Assembly (NCBI GenBank): GCA_937872125.1
Contig: CALMNY010000032.1
Location: 1-22,449 of the forward strand
Direction of reading: 5' to 3'
Length of the DNA stretch: 22,449 nt
Source: an uncultured Candidatus Competibacteraceae bacterium
GTDB lineage: Bacteria; Pseudomonadota; Gammaproteobacteria; Competibacterales; Competibacteraceae
Part shown: positions 1-8,700 of the stretch, piece after piece
Layout of the letters: every line of letters begins with the position of its first letter
Position numbering within the stretch: the stretch's first letter is position 1
Made by a program: the position numbers and the translations under genes
Notes under the pieces: generated by a model
The model's database searches: none
The model's input: the letters and a program-made list of their open reading frames with translations, nothing else
What the model was told of the DNA's origin: nothing

Positions 1-178
1 GGCCCGGCAGCGGTCGGCCAATGGATTCCCAAGTGCGCCGGCCCATCACCAGTGGCTTGCCCATCGTGGTCTGCTTGAAGAAACGCAAATCTGCCGGCAA
101 TCGCCACGGCAGGCGATTATCCCGGCCGATGACCCGGTTGCGCGCCAGCGCAGCGATCAGCGCCAATAGGGGCGTCAT
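1..178 (-). CDS. folA: Dihydrofolate reductase, N-terminal part (cut by window edge)
   Basis: The enzyme reduces dihydrofolate to tetrahydrofolate with NADPH in the cytoplasm. The 59 visible residues start [18 protein letters not shown] and continue with [30 protein letters not shown] and RPLPG. These are the classic N-terminal DHFR signatures: the substrate-pocket LPW...DL..FK segment and the NADPH-binding GR.T.ESIG.PLPG loop. The start ATG (178-176) overlaps the apaH stop in an ATGA junction, which indicates translational coupling as the last visible gene of the aspS-nudB-virJ-apaH operon. The remaining roughly 100 residues lie outside the window. The identification is secure from the motifs. 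Confidence 0.95.
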   Translation of the reverse strand, partial: MTPLLALIAALARNRVIGRDNRLPWRLPADLRFFKQTTMGKPLVMGRRTWESIGRPLPG

Positions 179-1008
179 GTCGGTGGTGGGGGCAGGTTAA
201 CGGCGGGCACGCTCCAGGCGGGAACACCAGGCGCATCCAGCCGGATCGCGGTTAGCCGGTTGCCCCAGACGCAGCCGCTGTCGAGCGCGTAGATGCCCGG
301 CGCGCGGAAGTAGCCCAGCGCCGCCCAGTGACCGAACACGAGATTGAGATCAGCATTGCGCCGGCCCGGCACAGCGAACCAGGGCAACAGGCCGGGTTCC
401 TGACTGCCGGGCGGTCCCTTCTCGGAGAAGGACAGCGCGCCATCCGCCGTGCAGAACCGCATCCGGGTCAGGGCGTTGACGGTGAAGCGCAGCCGGTCAT
501 CACCGGCCAGATCATTCCGCCAGCGGCGCGGCTCGCCGCCGAACATGCGGGCCAGGAAAGCCTCGTAATCCGGCCCGCGCAGGGTCGCTTCCAGTTCCGC
601 CGCGCAGCGTTGCGCCAGCGTTAAATCCCACTGCGGCGGCAACCCCGCATGAACCAGGGTGAAACCGAGCGCCGGATCGTGATGCAACAATGGCCGCCGA
701 CGCAGCCAGTCCAACAGTTCGCCGTGGTCGGGGGCGTCGAGAATGGTGTGGAACGTATCCTTGCGCTTGGGCTTGACCTGACCGGCGGCGATCGCCAGCA
801 GAGTCAGGTCGTGATTGCCCAGCACCACCACCGCCCCCTCGCCCAGCCCCTGCACCAGCCGCAACACCTCCACCGAATGCGGCCCGCGATTGACCAGATC
901 GCCGACCAGCCATAGGGCGTCGGCGGCGGGATCGAACCGCAGCCGGTCCAGCAGGCGCCGCAAGGGGTCGTAGCAACCCTGAATATCGCCAATCGCGTAA
1001 ACGGCCAT
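175..1008 (-). CDS. apaH: Bis(5'-nucleosyl)-tetraphosphatase (symmetrical), ApaH
   Basis: ApaH splits Ap4A into two ADP and also removes Np4 caps from RNA. It is a metallophosphoesterase of the PPP phosphatase fold. The 277-residue product is close to the 280 residues of the E. coli enzyme. It has the three metal-binding blocks in order: GDIQGC (residues 7-12), GDLVNRGP (36-43) and GNHD (64-67), followed by a [11 protein letters not shown] block and a C-terminal VFGHWAALG block. An upstream in-frame extension exists, but MAVYAIGD is chosen because it aligns with the family start and follows an AAGGG element. The start lies 11 bases after the stop of the VirJ-type gene, and the stop overlaps folA by ATGA. 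The apaH-folA pairing is common in gammaproteobacteria. Confidence 0.96.
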   Translation of the reverse strand: MAVYAIGDIQGCYDPLRRLLDRLRFDPAADALWLVGDLVNRGPHSVEVLRLVQGLGEGAVVVLGNHDLTLLAIAAGQVKPKRKDTFHTILDAPDHGELLDWLRRRPLLHHDPALGFTLVHAGLPPQWDLTLAQRCAAELEATLRGPDYEAFLARMFGGEPRRWRNDLAGDDRLRFTVNALTRMRFCTADGALSFSEKGPPGSQEPGLLPWFAVPGRRNADLNLVFGHWAALGYFRAPGIYALDSGCVWGNRLTAIRLDAPGVPAWSVPAVNLPPPPT

Positions 1009-1019
1009 GTGCGGACCCT

Positions 1020-2453
1020 TCAGGGCTTGACCGGCGGCAATGGCGGTAATTGATCGAGAATGCGCCGAGCCACGCCTGGATAGTCGTCGTCGAAATGATG
1101 GTCGCCAGGCATTTTTTCGACGATCACGCCCAGCTCGGCCAGCTTCGGACAGGCCGCGTCCGTTTCGTCGGCGCCGTAAATGCACAGCCGTTTGAGGCTG
1201 CCCAGCTTCTCCAACTCCGGCCGCACCGGCTGGTCGCCCTCGCCCGGTTTGCTGCTGATCCAGTCCGTCAGGTTGAACTCGAAGGAGGCGTAATCCGACA
1301 GACCCAGCAACGCCAGCAGATCAATGCGGTCTCGCAGTTCCTGCGGCAGGCGGTTGACGACCGCCGGCAGCACGTCCGCGCCAAATGAATAGCCGATCAG
1401 CACGATCCGGCTCTTTTTCCAGGCGTCCAGGTAGTAGCGCAGCGCCCGCTCCAAATCCAGCGCCACTTCATCCGGCTGGTGGGCTTTCCAGAAATAGCTC
1501 AGCGAATCCCAGCCCACGGTAGGCAACCCGTTTTTCGCCAGTTCGGCGGTTACGGCGCGATCGAACAACGCCCAGCCGCCATCGCCGGAGAACATCACCG
1601 CCAAGTGCGGCCGGTCGGGACCGCCGGTGACGGGCACCTCAGTGAGCGGTGCGCCGCTGACGCTGGCGTCGGGCTGGACTTGCCGGACGATGCCGGGGTC
1701 CAGCCATTGCAGCAGTGCGGAGACTTGTGGCAGCCAGTTTTTGACTCCTTCCGCGCCGGGGATATCGGCCAGCCGGGCCAGTTGAATGGATTGGACGAAC
1801 TGCGCGGCGGCTCCGGTATCACAAGCCGGCCGGTTCTGGAACACGAACCAGGTCGTCGGCATTCGGGCGGTGGGCTTGAGCAGCAGGCCCTTGCTATCCG
1901 GCAGCGCGGCGCTGTCCAGATTCGCCGCTCCCTTGCAGAGCGGCTTGCGCAGCGGCAATTCCGGGCAGAAGTCCACCCCCACGCCGGCGTGAACCTGGTC
2001 GGCTGTCGCCTGCGCCAGCGCCGCGTAGGTTAGCGCCGCCCCCGCCCCGTAACCCAGCAGGATCGGGGGCTGGTGGGTCGCAATGGGATAGCGTTGCTCC
2101 ATCAGCCGGTTCAATTGATCGAAGTCCGCCGCCGGATTGGCGCAAGCAGCCCCGGCCCGGTCGAGCCGGGTCAGATAATCGTTCAGATCAATGCTCGCCA
2201 CCACGTAATCCAGTTCCGCAACCGCTTTCGCTACCGTCGTCAGTTCAGCGGTCCAGCCGCCGGTCCCGGCTGCAAACAGAACGACGCCCTTCGGTTCATC
2301 GGTGGTGCGCTGGATGCTCAGTTTGCCAAAGGTCGCATCGTCCAGCATCTCTTCCGCGGTCTCCGCCCACGCGGTGGGAGTCGCCAGCAGCGCGCCGGCC
2401 AGAAAAATTGCCGGGAACAGATATATAAGATTTTGATTTTGAATTATTTTCAT
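1020..2453 (-). CDS. VirJ/AcvB-family periplasmic alpha/beta-hydrolase
   Basis: The 477-residue secreted protein belongs to the bacterial virulence protein VirJ/AcvB family. In Agrobacterium, AcvB is a periplasmic hydrolase of lysyl-phosphatidylglycerol. The start MKIIQNQNLIYLFPAIFLAG gives a typical Sec signal peptide ending around PTAWA. Two alpha/beta-hydrolase-like halves are visible. The N-terminal half has a degenerate elbow, LGYGAGAAL, with Gly where the nucleophilic Ser would be. The C-terminal VirJ domain has HLAVMFSGDGGW, then GYSFGADVLP with Ser356 as the probable nucleophile, a late CIYGADETD acidic site and GDHHFDDDYP with the probable catalytic His. The length fits the long AcvB type rather than short VirJ. 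The start overlaps the nudB stop (ATGA), and apaH follows 11 bases after its stop. The actual lipid substrate is inferred from the family only. Confidence 0.88.
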   Translation of the reverse strand: MKIIQNQNLIYLFPAIFLAGALLATPTAWAETAEEMLDDATFGKLSIQRTTDEPKGVVLFAAGTGGWTAELTTVAKAVAELDYVVASIDLNDYLTRLDRAGAACANPAADFDQLNRLMEQRYPIATHQPPILLGYGAGAALTYAALAQATADQVHAGVGVDFCPELPLRKPLCKGAANLDSAALPDSKGLLLKPTARMPTTWFVFQNRPACDTGAAAQFVQSIQLARLADIPGAEGVKNWLPQVSALLQWLDPGIVRQVQPDASVSGAPLTEVPVTGGPDRPHLAVMFSGDGGWALFDRAVTAELAKNGLPTVGWDSLSYFWKAHQPDEVALDLERALRYYLDAWKKSRIVLIGYSFGADVLPAVVNRLPQELRDRIDLLALLGLSDYASFEFNLTDWISSKPGEGDQPVRPELEKLGSLKRLCIYGADETDAACPKLAELGVIVEKMPGDHHFDDDYPGVARRILDQLPPLPPVKP

Positions 2454-2890
2454 GGCAACGCGAGAATAGCGTCCCGATTGGTCCAGGACGCGACTTTGGC
2501 CGCCGCCGCTGCGCGGGGCAACCATTGGTATTCGCCATGTTCGGCGGGATTGAGAAGGATGGGCTGGCGTTCCGGCAGCAAAACCCGGAAGACGTGTTCA
2601 ACGTTCTCGGCAACATTCGGCGCGTAACGATGCCGCCAGGCCGGCAGGATTGGGAAGCGGTTGATCACGCCGCACGCCACAATTTCTGCTGCGTCGCTCA
2701 ATCCGGTTTCCTCCCGCAACTCCCGCTGCGCGGCGGCCAGCGGGTCGGTTTCATCCCAGCGCAGACTGCCGGTCACCGACTGCCAGAAATCGGGCGGGTG
2801 CCGCCGAAGCAGCACCAGCACCTCATCCGCCGCCGTGTACACCACCACCAGCACCGATTCCGGGCGTTTGGCGCGGAGTGAACTTTCCAC
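2450..2890 (-). CDS. nudB: Dihydroneopterin triphosphate diphosphatase (Nudix), NudB
   Basis: NudB removes pyrophosphate from dihydroneopterin triphosphate, an early folate-pathway step. It is fitting that folA lies further down the same operon. The protein has about 146 residues (E. coli NudB has 150). It opens with RPESVLVVVYT, then PDFWQSVTGSL, the Nudix helix ending RELREETGL, then WRHRYAPNV and a C-terminal SWTNRDAI, all as in NudB. The Nudix box has eight rather than seven residues between its first Glu and the RE pair. No ATG is available. GTG at 2890 best matches the family start, and GTG at 2896 is an alternative. No clear Shine-Dalgarno sequence is seen, and the start lies about 8 bases after the aspS stop, so coupled translation is likely. 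The stop overlaps the next gene by ATGA. Confidence 0.9.
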   Translation of the reverse strand: MESSLRAKRPESVLVVVYTAADEVLVLLRRHPPDFWQSVTGSLRWDETDPLAAAQRELREETGLSDAAEIVACGVINRFPILPAWRHRYAPNVAENVEHVFRVLLPERQPILLNPAEHGEYQWLPRAAAAAKVASWTNRDAILALP

Positions 2891-2898
2891 GCCCACGG

Positions 2899-4668
2899 TC
2901 AGGGCGTGCGGCGCAGGCGGATGTTCAGATCGCGCAACTGCGCCTCGGTAACGGGTGCCGGCGCCTGGGTGAGCAGGCAGGCGGCGCTCTGGGTTTTGGG
3001 GAACGCCATCACGTCGCGGATGGAGGTAGCCCCGACCATCAGCATCACCAGCCGATCCAGGCCAAAGGCCAGACCCCCGTGCGGGGGACAGCCAAACTTC
3101 AGCGCATCCAGCAGGAAGCCGAACTTGGCCCGCGCTTCTTCGGGACCGATGCCCAGCAGTTCGAACACGGTGTTCTGCATCTCCTGGCGGTGGATACGGA
3201 CCGAGCCGCCGCCGATTTCCGTACCGTTCAGCACCATGTCGTAGGCCCGCGACAGGCAGCGTTCGGGATTGGCGCGCACCTCGGCGGGGTCGTCGGTGCG
3301 CGGCGCGGTGAAGGGATGGTGCAGGGCGTTCCAGCGCCGGTCCTGCTCGTCCCACTCGAACATCGGGAAATTGACCACCCACAACGGCGCCCATTCGCCG
3401 TGGATCAGGCCGAGATCCTGGCCGAGCTTGATCCGCAGCGCGCCCAGCGCATCGTTGACCACCTTGGCCGAATCCGCGCCGAAGAACAGCAGATCACCGT
3501 TCTCCGCCCCAGTGCGGGTGAGAATCTTGGTCAACACCTCATCGGGCAGGAATTTTACGATGGGCGCCTGCAAGCCTTCGCGCCCGGCGGCGGCATCGTT
3601 GACCTTGATGTAGGCCAGTCCTTTCGCGCCGTAACGACCGACGAATTCCGTATACAGGTCAATCTCGCGGCGGCTGAGTTTGCCACCGTTCGGCACCCGC
3701 AGCGCCGCCACCCGGCCGTGGGGATTGTTGGCCGGTCCAGAGAATAGCTTGAATTCGACGCCGGCCATCAAATCCGACAGTTCGGTCAGTTCCAGCGGAA
3801 TGCGCAAATCCGGCTTGTCGGAGCCGTAACGCTGCATCGCGGTCTCGTAGGGCATCCGGGGGAACGGGTTGGGCAATTCCACGTTCAGCACGGCCTTAAA
3901 CATCCAGCGGATCATCTCTTCCATCAGTTCGGTAATGGCCTGTTCGTCCATGAACGAGGTTTCGATGTCGAGCTGGGTGAATTCCGGCTGGCGGTCGGCG
4001 CGCAGGTCTTCGTCGCGGAAGCAGCGCACCACCTGATAGTAGCGATCCAGGCCGGCCATCATCAGCAACTGCTTGAACAACTGTGGCGACTGCGGCAGGG
4101 CGAAGAAACAGCCGGGATGGGTCCGGCTGGGCACCAGATAGTCGCGGGCGCCTTCCGGGGTCGCCTTGGTCAGCATCGGGGTTTCGATGTCCATGAAGCC
4201 GTGCTGCTCCAGGAACCGGCGCAGGGCGCTGATCACCCGGGTGCGCAGCCGCAGCCGCTCCTGCATCTCCGGCCGGCGCAGGTCGAGATAGCGGTAGCGC
4301 AACCGCACTTCCTCAGAGGTGTCCGCATCGTCCAACTGGAACGGTAGCGGCTCGGACCGGTTGAGGATTTCCAGTTCGCTGGCCAGCACCTCGATTGCGC
4401 CAGTGATCAGATTGGGATTCACGGTGCCCTCGGGCCGCCGCCGCACCCGGCCCTTCACCTGCAGCACGTATTCGTTGCGCACCCGCTCGGCGTTGGCGAA
4501 GGCGTCCGGGGTGTCGGGGTCAATCACCACCTGCACCAGACCCTCGCGGTCGCGCAAGTCAACGAAGATCACGCCGCCATGATCGCGGCGGCGGTGCGCC
4601 CAACCGCAAAGGGTGACATCTTGATCCAACAGGGTCTCGGTGACCTGGCCGCAATAATGGCTGCGCAT
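2899..4668 (-). CDS. aspS: Aspartyl-tRNA synthetase
   Basis: This class IIb synthetase charges tRNA-Asp. The 589 residues match the bacterial type (E. coli 590), with the N-terminal OB anticodon domain ([20 protein letters not shown]), the catalytic core and the large GAD insertion. Motif 2 is visible as [28 protein letters not shown] precedes the C-terminal part of the core, and motif 3 is [20 protein letters not shown] at 4668 is the family start; in-frame codons further upstream have no conserved sequence. It is the first gene of the aspS-nudB-virJ-apaH-folA operon and lies 162 bases beyond the end of the chemosensory cluster. Whether it is a discriminating or non-discriminating enzyme (for tRNA-Asn) cannot be told from this window. 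Confidence 0.98.
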   Translation of the reverse strand: MRSHYCGQVTETLLDQDVTLCGWAHRRRDHGGVIFVDLRDREGLVQVVIDPDTPDAFANAERVRNEYVLQVKGRVRRRPEGTVNPNLITGAIEVLASELEILNRSEPLPFQLDDADTSEEVRLRYRYLDLRRPEMQERLRLRTRVISALRRFLEQHGFMDIETPMLTKATPEGARDYLVPSRTHPGCFFALPQSPQLFKQLLMMAGLDRYYQVVRCFRDEDLRADRQPEFTQLDIETSFMDEQAITELMEEMIRWMFKAVLNVELPNPFPRMPYETAMQRYGSDKPDLRIPLELTELSDLMAGVEFKLFSGPANNPHGRVAALRVPNGGKLSRREIDLYTEFVGRYGAKGLAYIKVNDAAAGREGLQAPIVKFLPDEVLTKILTRTGAENGDLLFFGADSAKVVNDALGALRIKLGQDLGLIHGEWAPLWVVNFPMFEWDEQDRRWNALHHPFTAPRTDDPAEVRANPERCLSRAYDMVLNGTEIGGGSVRIHRQEMQNTVFELLGIGPEEARAKFGFLLDALKFGCPPHGGLAFGLDRLVMLMVGATSIRDVMAFPKTQSAACLLTQAPAPVTEAQLRDLNIRLRRTP

Positions 4669-4751
4669 GGTGTCTGGTTTCCGTCTGAGGGCAAAATTCC
4701 AAGGGAAGCGCGAAGTTCGGCGCGTCGGGATGGCCGATTTCAGGAACGGGA

Positions 4752-4780
4752 ATGTTAAGGACTCAAACCACGCGCCGCAA
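4752..4780 (-). promoter_or_regulatory. Candidate sigma70 promoter for aspS
   Basis: Read on the minus strand, TTGCGG (4780-4775) and TAACAT (4757-4752) are separated by 17 bases, about 80 bases before the aspS start. The match to consensus is moderate, three of six and four of six. It is proposed because the operon needs its own promoter after the chemosensory cluster. Confidence 0.3.
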
Positions 4781-4811
4781 CCAGGACAATTCAAGAAGGA
4801 TGCAGGATGCA

Positions 4812-4828
4812 GGCCGGCCTTTCCGGCC
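4812..4828 (-). terminator. GC-rich hairpin just after the chemosensory cluster (weak terminator candidate)
   Basis: GGCCGG and CCGGCC arms with a 5-base loop begin two bases after the stop of the last CheW-like gene. The minus-strand sequence that follows (TGCATCCTGCATCC) has no T run, so an intrinsic terminator is only weakly supported. It could instead protect the mRNA 3' end. Confidence 0.3.
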
Positions 4829-4830
4829 GA

Positions 4831-5277
4831 TTACAACAAGCCGCCGCCGAAAATGTGCGGCAAATCCAGAATGGGAATCGGCTGATTGTTCTGTTTGAAA
4901 CAGGAAATCGCCAGCGTTCGCCAATCGTCCGGTTGTTGCGGTAAGGCGCAGGCCTGCTCATCAGTGACGCTGGCCCGCATGGGAATGCTGGCCAGCAACA
5001 ATGCACCATACTCTGGGTCCGCACCCGGCCGCGTCTGGTAGGCGAACACCCCGACCAGCGTCTGCGCACGGTGCGTGGGCTGTCTCCGCAACCAGGCCGC
5101 CAGATCCATCGCCGGCAACACGGCGTCATTCCAGACCAGCACCTGGCGGCAGTAAAACGGGCTGCGCGGGACCTCCAGCAGGGTCGGCGCCTCGATCAAA
5201 TGCACCATCTCGCGTTCGCCGACGGCGGCCCGCAGTTGCTGATCCAGCGCCAACACCCAGGCGGTGCTTTCAGCCAT
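4831..5277 (-). CDS. CheW-like protein (last gene of the Chp-type cluster)
   Basis: This 148-residue cytoplasmic protein has the CheW-like fold. It has N-terminal strands with hydrophobic blocks (REMVHLIEAPTLLEVP), then VLVWNDAVLPAMDLAAWL, which matches the conserved V.W.....P..DL region of CheW, then TLVGVFAYQT and a C-terminal IPILDLPHIF. CheW proteins couple CheA to chemoreceptors. MAESTAWV at 5277 is chosen as start; it lies inside the last codons of the upstream CheW-like gene (8-base overlap), so translation is probably coupled. In Pseudomonas the position after ChpA is taken by ChpB and the CheW-like ChpC. The sequence is divergent, so assignment to ChpC is by position and fold only. 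Confidence 0.75.
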   Translation of the reverse strand: MAESTAWVLALDQQLRAAVGEREMVHLIEAPTLLEVPRSPFYCRQVLVWNDAVLPAMDLAAWLRRQPTHRAQTLVGVFAYQTRPGADPEYGALLLASIPMRASVTDEQACALPQQPDDWRTLAISCFKQNNQPIPILDLPHIFGGGLL

Positions 5278-5746
5278 CGGCGTTCTCCGTGGCCGCGGCA
5301 AGCAGGGCTGCCAACCGTTCGGTGGTGGTGACGCAACCCAGCCCATCTTTCAGGAGCACCAGCGCCTGAATGGGCGAATCCGGCAGCGCCATACAGGCCG
5401 GCACGGCCAGCCGGCGGGGCGGTTCCGGCAAGGTTTCAACCTGGTCACAAACCAGACCGAAGCGATCCATGCCGTTATCCAGCAACGGGCAGGCCCGGCG
5501 ACCATCCGGCAGGTTCGGCAAAAGCGCCAATTCACCGGACAGGCTATACACCGGCCACCATTCGCCTGCGAACGCTACGGCCCCGACGCTGTGTGGAATC
5601 CGCACCTCGCGGTCAATGTCCAGCAGCGACTCCAGCGCCCGAATTTCCGCTTGCGGCACCAGCCATTTGCGCCCGTCCAGGGTCAGTACGGCGAACGCCG
5701 GGGTCGCCTGAAGATCGTTCCATGCCGGTTGAGTGGGCGCGTTCAT
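5270..5746 (-). CDS. CheW-like protein downstream of hybrid CheA
   Basis: This 158-residue protein has a CheW-like domain: FAVLTLDGRKWLVPQAEIRALES (the substrate-pocket-like first strands), then HSVGAVAFAGEWWPVYSLSG, which corresponds to the G.....G...PV..L block of CheW, then FGLVCDQVETLPEP. It is probably a coupling or accessory scaffold protein of the adjacent CheA. Its ATG overlaps the CheA stop (ATGA at 5743-5746), and its own end overlaps the next CheW-like gene by 8 bases, so the three genes are one translationally coupled unit. No methyltransferase or methylesterase domain is present. Confidence 0.8.
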   Translation of the reverse strand: MNAPTQPAWNDLQATPAFAVLTLDGRKWLVPQAEIRALESLLDIDREVRIPHSVGAVAFAGEWWPVYSLSGELALLPNLPDGRRACPLLDNGMDRFGLVCDQVETLPEPPRRLAVPACMALPDSPIQALVLLKDGLGCVTTTERLAALLAAATENADG

Positions 5747-8700
5747 GCGGGCTGCAACAGGCGGTGGATATGTCCCAGCAGTTCGTCTTCCATGAACGGC
5801 TTGGTCAGGTAAACATTAACGCCGGTCGTTTCCGCTTCGCGCCGGTGCTTCTCGGTAGAACGCGAGGTGATCATGATGACCGGCAAGGTGTGCGTGGCCT
5901 GGTTGGCGCGCAGATGGGCGGTCAATTCCAGCCCGTTCATGCGCGGCATCTCCAGATCGGCCAGCACCAGATCGGGGCGCTTGCCCTTGATGATCTCAAT
6001 CGCCTCCAGGCCATCGCGGGCGGTGCGCACCTCGAAGCCGGCATCCTGGGCGAACTGCGCCAGCGAGCGGCGGGCGCTCAGCGAATCGTCCACCGCCAGC
6101 ACGAAGGGGCGATGAGGAGCGGGGGCGACGGGTGTTGCCGCGCGGACTATGGGATGCACCGCCTGGCCAGTAGCCGGGGCGCGCAGCAGTTCCGGTAAAT
6201 CCAGCACTGGCGCGACGCTGCCATCGCCCAGGATGGTGGCTCCCACAATGCCGTTGAGCTTCGGCAAGTACTGCCCCAGATGCTTGACCACCAGATCGCG
6301 GCTATCCACGACCTCCGGCACTAAAACAGCGCGAAGGGTGCCCGTCTCCTCCCGCACCAGCAACACCGATGGTGTGGTGCGGTTCCGGGCGCGATGATCC
6401 GGCGGCAGGTTGAGCAACGTATCCAGGACAGTGAGTTCGTAGACCTCATCGCCCATTCGGAAGGTGGCGACCTGGCCCAGCTTTTGGATCGAGCCGACGC
6501 CGGAATAGAGAATCTGCTCGATGCCCCGGTCGGAAATAGCCAGCAGGTGATCGCGCGGGCGCACCAGCAGCGCATGGGTGGAAATCAGGGTGACGGGCAA
6601 GCGCAATTCCATCAGGCAACCCTGGCCGGCCCGGGTCTGGATGCGCAATGAGCCTTTCATCGCCAGCAGTCGGCTGTAAACCATATCCATGCCGATACCG
6701 CGCCCCGAGGTCTGGGTAGCGGCGTCGCGGGTGGAAAAGCCCGGCAACAGGATCAAGCGGGCCAGTTCGTCGTCCGGCAACGACTGGTCGGCGCTGATCA
6801 GACCACGTTCCATAGCCGTTTGCCGAATCGCCGCCAGGTCCAGCCCGGCGCCGTCGTCCTGACAACGGATGAGAATGTTGTTGCCCTCGCGCTCGAAGCT
6901 AAGCTCGATGCGCCCGACCGGCGGCTTGCCCAGGCGTTGGCGCTCGGCGGGGGATTCAATCCCGTGGTCCACCGCGTTGCGCAGCATGTGCATCAGCGGA
7001 TCCACCATGTCGTTCAGGACGTTGCTGTCCATCAGCGTGCCCGCGCCGCGCACCGTCAGTTCGACCTCCTTGTCCACCAGCCGGCAGGTTTGCCGCACGC
7101 TGCGCTGCAAGCGCGGCGCTATCGTCTGGATCGGCACCATGCGGGTGCGCAACACCGCTTCCTGGTTGTCGCGGTGCAGGCGGCCCTGATCCACCAGCAG
7201 GGCGTCCAGCGCCGCCAGATTCTCCTCGATGGCGCGGCCCAGTTCGCGGGCGTCGGTGGCCGCTTCTACCAGGCGATGGGTGACGGTGTTGAGTTCGTTG
7301 TACTGCTCCAGTTCCAGCGGATCGAAATCGCCGCGCTGCATGGATTTGGACAGCGGCGACGATACATTGCGGATATCAACCAGTTGCTCCAATTCAGCAG
7401 TCAGTTGCTGGAACAGGTGGTTTTGCCCCATGACCGACCGGGTCTGGGCGACGGTTTTGCGAATCCGCTCCTGGACTTGACCGGTGAGGATGATGCTCTC
7501 GCCCACCAGCCGCAATACATCGTCCACCAGATGAGCGGGAACGCGCAGGGTCGCTTCGGTCGCGGCAACCGTGGGTTGTGGCGCGGTTGGCTGTGGTTCG
7601 GGCGGTTCGATCGGTTCCGGTTGGGTGTTCGTTGCCGCCGGCGCTTCGTCATCGGTCGGTATCCCTGTCCGGTCAATCCGGTTCGCCCAATCCAGCACCG
7701 CTTGCAACACGGTCAACGCTTGCGGCGGCGGCGCGCTGATGCCGAGCAGCGCCTCGCTCATGGTTTCCAGACAATCAGCCGCATTCAGGAGGGTTTCGGC
7801 CAACGGCCGGTTGGGCAACGCCTCATGCTTGGCGAGCGCCTGCAAAATGTCCTCGATATGGTGGGTCAGCGCAGCGATGCCGCGCACGCCGACGGTATTG
7901 CCAGCGCCTTTCAGGGTGTGGGCGATACGCCGCGCTACATCCACATCCTCAAGCTGGCCGCCGCCCGCCGCCAGTCGCTGGATGGCAGCGGAGAATTCGG
8001 CGGCCTGATGAGGCAATTCCTGCAACAGACCGTCCAGCAATTCCTGATTGACATCGGCGGGCAGCGCCAGCGATATATCTTCGGGCTGCGCCTGGCGGGG
8101 TCGGGCTTCCGCTTCAGCCTCCTCGGTGACCAGCGTTGGTGCGACCAGCAGATCAATGAGCGGCGCTGCATCCGCCGCTGCCAGTGGTTGCGGCCAGCGC
8201 ATATCCTGTAAATGGTTGACCAGGGCCGTGCAGACGGCGCGGTCGTTCAGGGCGTGCAGATAGCCGAGCGCCAGTTCGGGCCAGGCTTCCACCACTTGCC
8301 GCTGTTCGGTCTGCAGCGAGGTATCCTGAACCGCCAGAATGCCCAGATTAGCCTGCAAGCAGATACAAACCTGCTGTAGTCCGGTTAAGCCGATGGATGC
8401 CGCCGCATCCCCCAGGCGTTCCAGATGCTCGGCATAACCGGATAGCGCCTCGGCCCGGGCCGTGGGCGTGCTGGCGGCGACTCTAGCCACAGCCAGAATT
8501 TCATCAGTGGTTGCGGCGATTTGGGTAATTTCCGCACACAGAATGTCAATCAATTCCTGGCGGGCTTCGCTGGCGTTCACCGGGGCGCCGGCGAATTCTT
8601 CGTCCTCGTCCTCCTCCTCGTCCGTGGGTTCCGGCTCTTCCGCCTCGACCACCGGTTCGGGTTCCGGCTCTTCCGCCTCGACCACCGGTTCGGGTTCCGG

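Noticed and set aside
4798..4812. GGATGCA direct repeat here and a similar GGATGC inverted repeat at 14561-14586 as possible boundaries of an inserted chemosensory island
   Set aside because: The shared core is only six to seven bases and the two sites differ in layout. There is no integrase or transposase, so it is likely chance.
6820..8211. Long plus-strand open frame (463 codons) opposite the hybrid CheA gene
   Set aside because: It lies wholly antisense to well-conserved kinase and Hpt coding sequence, and its translation is low complexity and rich in Arg/Gln/His, as expected of a high-GC shadow frame.
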